Source of the DNA: Mytilus galloprovincialis
Taxonomy: Eukaryota > Mollusca > Bivalvia > Mytilida > Mytilidae
NCBI RefSeq assembly: GCF_965363235.1
Contig: NC_134841.1
Span: forward strand, 37,539,440 to 37,603,439
Reading direction: 5' to 3'
Length of the DNA stretch: 64,000 nt
Part shown: piece by piece, positions 57,964 through 64,000 of the stretch
Layout of the letters: every line of letters begins with the position of its first letter
How positions within the stretch are numbered: position 1 is the stretch's first letter
The notes under the pieces: generated by a model
What the model was told of the DNA's origin: nothing
Database searches by the model: none
The model's input: the letters and a program-made list of their open reading frames with translations, nothing else
Made by a program: the position numbers and the translations under genes

Positions 57964-58645
57964 AAAAGCGCCCGGGTGCACCCGGGTGAAGAAAAAGCGC
58001 CTGGGGAAAGAAAAAACGTTAGATATCAAAAGACATGTTTTTCAAAAACGATATCAAAATGATAAATCCCAAAACAACTTAAAATTCACAGATAAATATA
58101 ATTTTTATAAAATTAAAAGAGTTGCACATTATTTAAGAACGATAGAAGTGACACGTACATGTATATCAGCATCAGCAAATAAAACAATTATACCATGCAT
58201 GTTAAAAGCAGGTGTTTGGTATAAAACAAATTCTTAGTGACAGGCATGTTGAATCCCTTCCACGATCTTCCAATGTCAATTCAAGTGTGTTTAATAAAAT
58301 ACAAAACTTTGAAAAGTTGTCACCATGCAGTTGCGAATATTAGACTCGGGCACTGATTTTTTTTTTAATAACGAAACATTCGTTTTGATCGAGGACAATG
58401 TCATTTATGATTTTTCTATTTCCTCTTGTTTATATTTACGGCTTACTTACTTATATACAATTTTGAAATCTAAAATGTAAAAGTGCAACAACACTATCTT
58501 CACTCTTTAGACAAAACAAGCAATGATTTTTATTTTTTTTTATTCAGGAAAACATTTATTGTTATAAAATATTATTATTTTCTTCTCCCGAGCGCTTTAT
58601 TTTCTTCCCCGGGCGCTATTTCTTTTTCTCCGGGCGATATTTGTC
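57964..58645. mobile_element. Element with GC-rich GCGCCCGGG inverted subterminal repeats
   Basis: The left end holds AAAAGCGCCCGGGTGCACCC and AAAAAGCGCCTGGGGAAAG. The right end (58585-58640) holds inverted equivalents CCCGAGCGCTTTATTTTC, TTCCCCGGGCGCTATTTC and CTCCGGGCGATATTTG. About 680 bp with a lysine-rich 83-codon frame (57986-58237) beginning inside the left repeat; it has no recognised motif. The GC-rich ends stand out sharply from the AT-rich context. Confidence 0.6.
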
Positions 58646-58649
58646 ATTT

Positions 58650-59585
58650 TAATTATGGCAAAGGGTCCATTGTTACAAAAACAAAATGCTTATACATTTC
58701 AAGTTTTATAAAGATGATTTAGACTTAAAAAGTCTCAAGAAAACTTAACAATATTTGAAACTAAGTACACAATTCGAGTCCGATGCACAACAAGACAATA
58801 TATTGAAGATATTTGAAATTATAATGAAATATAACACAGTATTTACTTTTGCGACGAACAATCCCAATCGAAAGAATTAGTCGACCTTAGAATTAACTAA
58901 ATACTGGAAAATGTTTAACAAAACTTGACTTATCGAAAACAAATAATGATGTGTTCAAGATTTAGATACGATGGCTTGATGATATTATATTCAGGTTCAA
59001 CTGACGTAATACACGATCTTTTCGCCTTATATATCTAATGCAATGCATGTACCTACCTAAATTGAACATACGAATTGTGCCATTCTTGACTGTCGTGTAA
59101 TACAAATTTGAAAGACCAACGCTTTCAAAATAAAGGTATTTTAGAAATTTTACATACATTTTTCAATACTTCACAGTAAAGGCTCATATAAAATAAATGT
59201 AACTTAAAGGATATATAATTGCATTGCATGTATGTTTCATTTATATGATATGTTATTTTGAATGGCTAACAGCAATCTCGCGTCCTTCTGAAATTAACTT
59301 TCATTACACAATGAAATGTAACATTCGTGATGACCCGAACTCCCACAATAAAGTGCACATGTAAATTAAAGAAAAACTTGACAGAAATCGTGTTTTTATT
59401 ATCCTAGCTAAAATGTGATTATAATATCGAATGCTTCTTTTTGTAATTCGTAGGGTTGTAAAAGCTTTGACCGTGCGCACATTTTTAGAAGGAAGGGCTT
59501 CCGCACTGCATACACAATGTACTTCGGTCAACGCTTTTATACCCCAATGAATTTATAAAAAGGAGCATTCAATTCTTAAATACAA
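58650..59585. other. Intergenic, no gene recognised
   Basis: Short minus-strand frames at 58962-59159 and 59304-59531 lack motifs and splice context; no repeat partner was noticed. Confidence 0.45.
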
Positions 59586-59588
59586 GGC

Positions 59589-59736
59589 CATAGGCGGATT
59601 TAGATGGCCCAGTCACACATATCATGGCAAGAATTTGGTTGTTTATAATTGGGAATCACTGAAGCATTACTGTAGTGGGCCCTTTTTATGGCAGTCAGTG
59701 GGGCCCCTATTTTAAAACGTTCTCGATCCGCCACTG
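59589..59736 (-). mobile_element. hAT-like MITE (CAGTGGCGGATCC family), copy 3
   Basis: In reverse orientation the ends read CAGTGGCGGATCGAG and, at the other side, CATAGGCGGATTTAG, and the interior keeps the CAGTGATTCCC/TATAA/ACCAAATTC order. A perfect 5-bp duplication AAGGC flanks it (59584-59588 and 59737-59741). Confidence 0.85.
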
Positions 59737-59999
59737 AAGGCGCAGTATAATAGATGCTATAGCAGTCTTTAAAAAAATATGTCACGTAAATAGACGAAAT
59801 ATTTTAAAATACAAGAAATGTTTGTTGCTATTGGCTTTGAGCTAGCTGTAAGAAGGTGAGAATGCTTTCCCATCTGTATTTTTTTTCTTCTTGGTATTGT
59901 TCTACTGCCACGTCCAGTCTGTGTTTTTTTGTCAGCTATTTTTGTTCGTTGTATCGATCTGATGAATAAAGACCATTTTTACTGATTTTTATATATAAA

Positions 60000-60475
60000 A
60001 AAAGAAGATTTAGTATGATGAGACAACTCTCCACAAGAGATCAAATAACATAGCAATTAACCACTATAGGCCACTGTACAGCCTTCAACAATTAGCAAAT
60101 CCCATTCTGCATAGACAGCTATATAAGGCCCCGAAATGACAATGCAAAACAATTTAAACGAGAAAACTAACGGCCTAATTTATGAGAAAAAAAATGAACG
60201 AAAAACAGATATGTTACACATACACAAACGACAACCACTGAATTACAAGATCCTGACTTGGGACAAGCACATACATACAGAATAGTGGTGGTGTTAAATA
60301 TGTCAGTGGAATCCCAACCCTCCCCTAACCTAGGATAAGGGTGTAACAGTACAACATAAGAACGAACTATAAAAATCCGTTGATAAAGGCTTAATTCATC
60401 AGATGAATACAAGTACAAATACTGCACAGAGTGGACGTGGCCAGATACTTCTATATTCAATCAACAAAAAGACAA
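60000..60475 (-). repeat. Interspersed repeat family A, long reverse copy
   Basis: It is collinear with 20175-20640 (GAGACAACTCTCCACAAGAG, AAGGCCCCGAAATGAC, GAGAAAACTAACGGCCTAAT, CAGAGTGGACGTGGCC). The 97-codon minus frame at 60167-60460 arises from it. Confidence 0.7.
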
Positions 60476-60569
60476 TAATATTCAGTTTGCTTTGAATTTA
60501 CCGATAACTAAATCAATATTAATACTAATAAAAACATAAATTGTTTGTTCTTACAGTATGTTATGACAA

Positions 60570-60815
60570 AACACCAGTGTCTGTCCCACGTAAGAAGCCT
60601 GTAAGGATATACAATTGTCGTTAGCTTTCTTAATAAATATTTTCATATTTTTCATGCCGGGACATTTTATAGCCCACTTTACGGTATTGGGTTTTCTCAT
60701 TATTAAAGGGCGAACGATTGCCTATAATTTCTTATATCCACTTCATTTCATTTGGCTTTGGTGGATAGTTGTCTCAATGGCAATAACACCACATCTCCTG
60801 ATTTTTATATACTAA
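60570..60815 (+). repeat. Interspersed repeat family A, adjacent opposite copy
   Basis: GTGTCTGTCCCACGTAAGAA, TATAGCCCACTTTACGGTA and GTGGATAGTTGTCTCAATGG correspond to family A in plus orientation. With the neighbouring reverse copy it forms a divergent pair about 95 bp apart. Confidence 0.65.
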
Positions 60816-61119
60816 ACAGAACTAATTGACTTACTAAATTCGCAACATCATCAACTGGAAAAAACCCTAAAAAAACGATATTACCAAATACTTGAGCTTA
60901 AATTCACAAAAACCTAGTTGAACAAATCTGTTTCAGAGGAAACTAACAATTGCGTATAAAAGAAACTGGAACGTACAATTGTTTTTCAATGAAGAAATAC
61001 AATTGTTGACTATAAACCTTAAAAAAAATAATGTGTGAGATACACAATCATACAAAATTTCTTAGAACTAATGAAGCCAAACTCTGTAATATTCTTTCCT
61101 TAAACAAGACCGAAACACT

Positions 61120-61572
61120 ATACCAAATGTTAGGGCTCATGGGTGAGCTCGGAAGCTTTTATTGATACACAGAGGGCAATCATTGATATTTTTCTGATTT
61201 TCTGATATCAAAAAATCATTTCTTGATATCAGGAATTCAAATTTTTGATATCAAAAAATCATTTTCTGATATCAAAAAATGTATTTCTTGATATCAAAAA
61301 ATGATTTTCTGATATAAAAAAAATCGAATTATTGATATCAAGAAATAAAGATTATTTTCTGATATCAAGAAATCGAATTTCTGATATCAAAAAATGAATT
61401 TCTTGATATAAAAAAAATTGAATTCCTGATATCAAGAAATATTTTTTGATATCAAAAAATATTTTCTGATATCAGAAATTCAATTATTTGATATCAGAAA
61501 TTCTATTTTTTGCTATCAAGAAATATTTTTTGATATCAGAAAATAAGGAATAAATAGTAAAACGGCGCCTCA
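61120..61572 (-). mobile_element. Element carrying an array of TGATATCA palindromes, minus copy
   Basis: The right edge ATAGTAAAACGGCGCCTCA is the reverse complement of the left edge at 57514. The left edge holds GTTAGGGCTCATGGGTGAGC and CTTTTATTGATACACAGAGG, the counterpart of the other edge. The core (61200-61545) holds 13 GATATC sites plus two GATATA and one GCTATC variants. Order and number of units differ from the other copy, so the array evolves by unit gain and loss. Confidence 0.75.
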
Positions 61573-61574
61573 TA

Positions 61575-62580
61575 AACAAGTACTGTAACTATCAACCAAC
61601 AATTGTAGTAACTCAGTCTCTTGACCGAGGAATATCATGTAAGCAAAATCAAATTGTTAATTTTATGCAATGTTTCCTGTCATTAATTCCCAAACTTCCA
61701 TACGGTTTATACATTATGGAAACTGGTGTATCGTCTCAGTGTACACTACTCATCCTATGTCTGGGACTGGCTTGATATATGTCAATTTAATAATTTTATA
61801 ATAAACATTGTAGTGTGAACTCATTTTGCAGCACTAGCCTGATATATCACAAAAACAATCCTACACTTAGTATTTTCTGCATCTTTTTACCAATAAGTTT
61901 TAAATTCTTCAAAATCTGAAAATAATATTGCTTTGACGATAAAAATATTACTTTTTCTATTAAAGTTGTAAATAATTGATATATTTTTTCCAAATTGCTT
62001 TAATTAAACTCCAACACTATTATCGTCATGGAAGTTTGAGTTTCTATTCAATTTTGTTTACACACTGATCAAATACATTAGATTTTCTGGTTTCATGGAA
62101 TACTTCAGGATGTTAGGCATGATAATCAATAAATGTTCATTGATCAAGTGATATATGTTTAAATTGCATGTTACAATTTGTTTTGCTTGTCGTCTGCTGA
62201 AGAAACATATTAATTGGTAAAAACTTTAAACTCCGATTATTTATTTCCATATTTGGTTGTGTGAATAACACTTAAGCAAAGCAAAATAAAGTTACCCCCT
62301 ATAACTTATGTGTCCTATTAATAAGTCTAATTATGCTTAATTTGAATTAATTATTTACGTTATAATTATCTGTTGCTGTTCAGTTTCTTTTCAAAAGTAC
62401 GCATGTGCAGAGCCGCTGTCCTCTTGGAATAACTAGACTTACGTCAAAGACTATCGCACGAAGATTTTTCTAAGAATCGATTGCCATTATTGAACATACG
62501 GATGCTGTAAAATTAACTAAATTGTTGTTTTAGAATGACCAAGAAATAATGTAGAAATAAAGCTGTAAATTGGAAAATTA
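61575..62580. other. Intergenic, no gene recognised
   Basis: AT-rich sequence with no repeat partner or exon signature noticed. Confidence 0.45.
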
Positions 62581-62590
62581 AAAAGTGAAA

Positions 62591-62633
62591 ATGGTGAAAA
62601 CGTCTCATCATATTAATGAAAAGCATAAAGACA
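62591..62633 (+). CDS. Possible first coding exon of a gene continuing rightward
   Basis: An ATG in good context (GAAAATGG) opens MVKTSHHINEKHKD and ends at a consensus donor (ACA then GTAAGTGG). Upstream sequence (62390-62590) is less AT-rich in places and could be a 5' UTR. No second exon with the right phase could be identified before the window end, and the peptide is not recognised. This is a guess from splice and start signals only. Confidence 0.22.
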
Positions 62634-63724
62634 GTAAGTGGAACTATTAATATAGCAATTATTATTTCATTTTTTTATAATAATAAGAGTAATATTGTTG
62701 TATTCTTATTCATGAAAGTATACTTTGTCTTTTTGATATGTTTTTGAACATCTTCGGATAATAGACTAAATAAAATACCCATATTAACAATATAAGTGTG
62801 ATCTTCTTATACATTTGTACATTACTGACATAAAATAAGCATGATGTCACAAATAATTCTATTTGTTTATTTGTTGTATATACTTTACACAAGATCACAC
62901 TTCTTTTTCAACAGATACTTCAATATGCATATTTTGTAAGGTTTTATCATGAGAAACTTGAGAGTTTCATAGTCGTTTTTCTTATTTAGAAAAATATACA
63001 TGATATAATAAGCATCTGTTTTAACTGTTGCTCACAAAATGAAAGTGCTTTCGTTTTCATGCTTTCAAGTTCCTTGGTTTTTTAGTGTCCCGAAATAAGA
63101 TTAAAAAGGCAATCTAAGTTATATTCTCTGAGGATTTTGAATGTAACTATTGGTAACTGCTGATTTTCTTAGTCTGGTGTCTTATTAAGGCATATGATAA
63201 TAATCTTAATCGATTTTGAATGTTTTGCAGAAATGCTGAAATCAAAATCCGTTTTCACGATCCAACCTGTTTGACAAGTTGTTTTGTTTTTGTTTCCCCC
63301 AAGGTACCCGACTAACAAAGCAACATGCATAATATTTTACGCTATTTACTTCAATTATTATATACATGAACAGTATATATATATTTTAAATGTTTTAGAA
63401 TGAGCGCTTAGTAATTAAAAACTATAAAATATGATCGTAAAATTGAAAATACATTAAATATTAATAATGGCAGTTGTTATAGGGTTACCAACGTGTCTTC
63501 AAATATTTACATTTCATCTCTATTGGGATCTCATATTTATAGAACACCGCCATTAGGCATATGATTACACGAGTAGTATATATTGTGTGGCAGCAGCAAA
63601 TATTTTTGCCACGTTGACAAAAATTTTGCCCCCGTCAGCAAAAATTGCATAATATATTTGTTGGATAATATCAAAATATTGATTTTTAATTTGTAAAATA
63701 TAAAAGAATGTTTTTATTTTTTTT

Positions 63725-63921
63725 TTTCACTGCATTAAACAATTTTAATGCATTACCAATCAATTTAACATTGTTGATATGCTGGATATGGAAGTAGTAA
63801 AAGTAAATTGAACATTTAAAAAAAATTTTCATTTCATTAAACAATTTAACGCATTACCAATCATTTAAATTGTTGATATGCTGGATATGGAAGTAGTAAA
63901 AGGAACATTTAAAACAATTTG
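63725..63921 (+). repeat. Tandem duplication of ~100 bp next to the telomere-like run
   Basis: Two units (about 63725-63825 and 63826-63921) share TTGATATGCTGGATATGGAAG, ATTAAACAATTT and GCATTACCAATCA with small indels. They lie about 45 bp from the CCCTAA run. Confidence 0.85.
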
Positions 63922-63964
63922 AGAGCTTTAATTTGATAAAAGTTTAATTGGTAAATATAATAAT

Positions 63965-64000
63965 TAACCCTAACCCTAACCCTAACCCTAACCCTAACCC
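63965..64000 (-). repeat. Telomere-type repeat (TAACCC)6 at the window edge
   Basis: Six perfect TAACCC units run to the last base, so the array may continue beyond the window. On the plus strand the orientation is CCCTAA, the reverse of what a right-hand chromosome end shows, so this is either an interstitial array or the edge of an inverted telomeric block. Confidence 0.95.

Noticed and set aside
57550-61545. GATATC arrays as a CRISPR-like array
   Set aside because: The repeated part is only 8 bp and palindromic, spacers are AT-rich and similar to each other, and the setting is an animal genome with mobile-element edges.

Overview
This is eukaryotic, AT-rich, intron-rich, repeat-laden DNA, best explained as a bivalve mollusc and probably a mytilid mussel. 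That placement is an inference. It rests on two metazoan genes with long introns, a TTAGGG-type telomere motif, and many short interspersed repeats of a kind I associate with mussel sequence. No database was searched.

Two host genes can be rebuilt exon by exon with matching splice phases. On the minus strand, six exons between 33651 and 15169 encode a compact 282-residue CDC25-type dual-specificity phosphatase with an intact HC(X)5R active site. Its first intron is 13.8 kb and packed with repeats. On the plus strand, ten exons between 35016 and 49156 encode a 325-residue homologue of GKAP1, the G-kinase-anchoring protein, with its N-terminal SRFALL motif and C-terminal coiled coil. The genes are divergent, with start codons about 1.36 kb apart, so they may share a promoter region. 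They belong to different pathways (mitotic entry; cGMP/insulin signalling), and I see no evidence that they act together.

Layout: 0.65-2.5 kb, a young 5'-truncated LINE with an open RT frame; 2.9-3.9 kb, an older LINE tail; 4.5-5.1 kb, a short-period repeat; 5.4-6.9 kb, a tandem duplication with a DNA transposon in one copy only, whose small broken ORF encodes a PHD finger; 7-12 kb, mostly featureless; 11.9-12.4 kb, a degenerate tandem repeat with composite YY1-like/RFX-like cores; 12.6-14.4 kb, an element with roughly 480-500 bp inverted repeats; 15.2-33.7 kb, CDC25; 33.7-35.0 kb, divergent intergenic region; 35.0-49.2 kb, GKAP1; 50-64 kb, intergenic repeats, including two inverted copies of an element built around arrays of the palindrome TGATATCA. 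The window ends in six CCCTAA units, oriented opposite to a normal right-hand chromosome end.

The strongest structural observations are: a short hAT-like MITE family with consistent 5-bp target duplications; three foldback elements clustered in 1.5 kb of CDC25 intron 1; the filled and empty transposon sites side by side; and the GATATC arrays. Most short open frames in the window are chance or repeat-derived and are not reported as genes.
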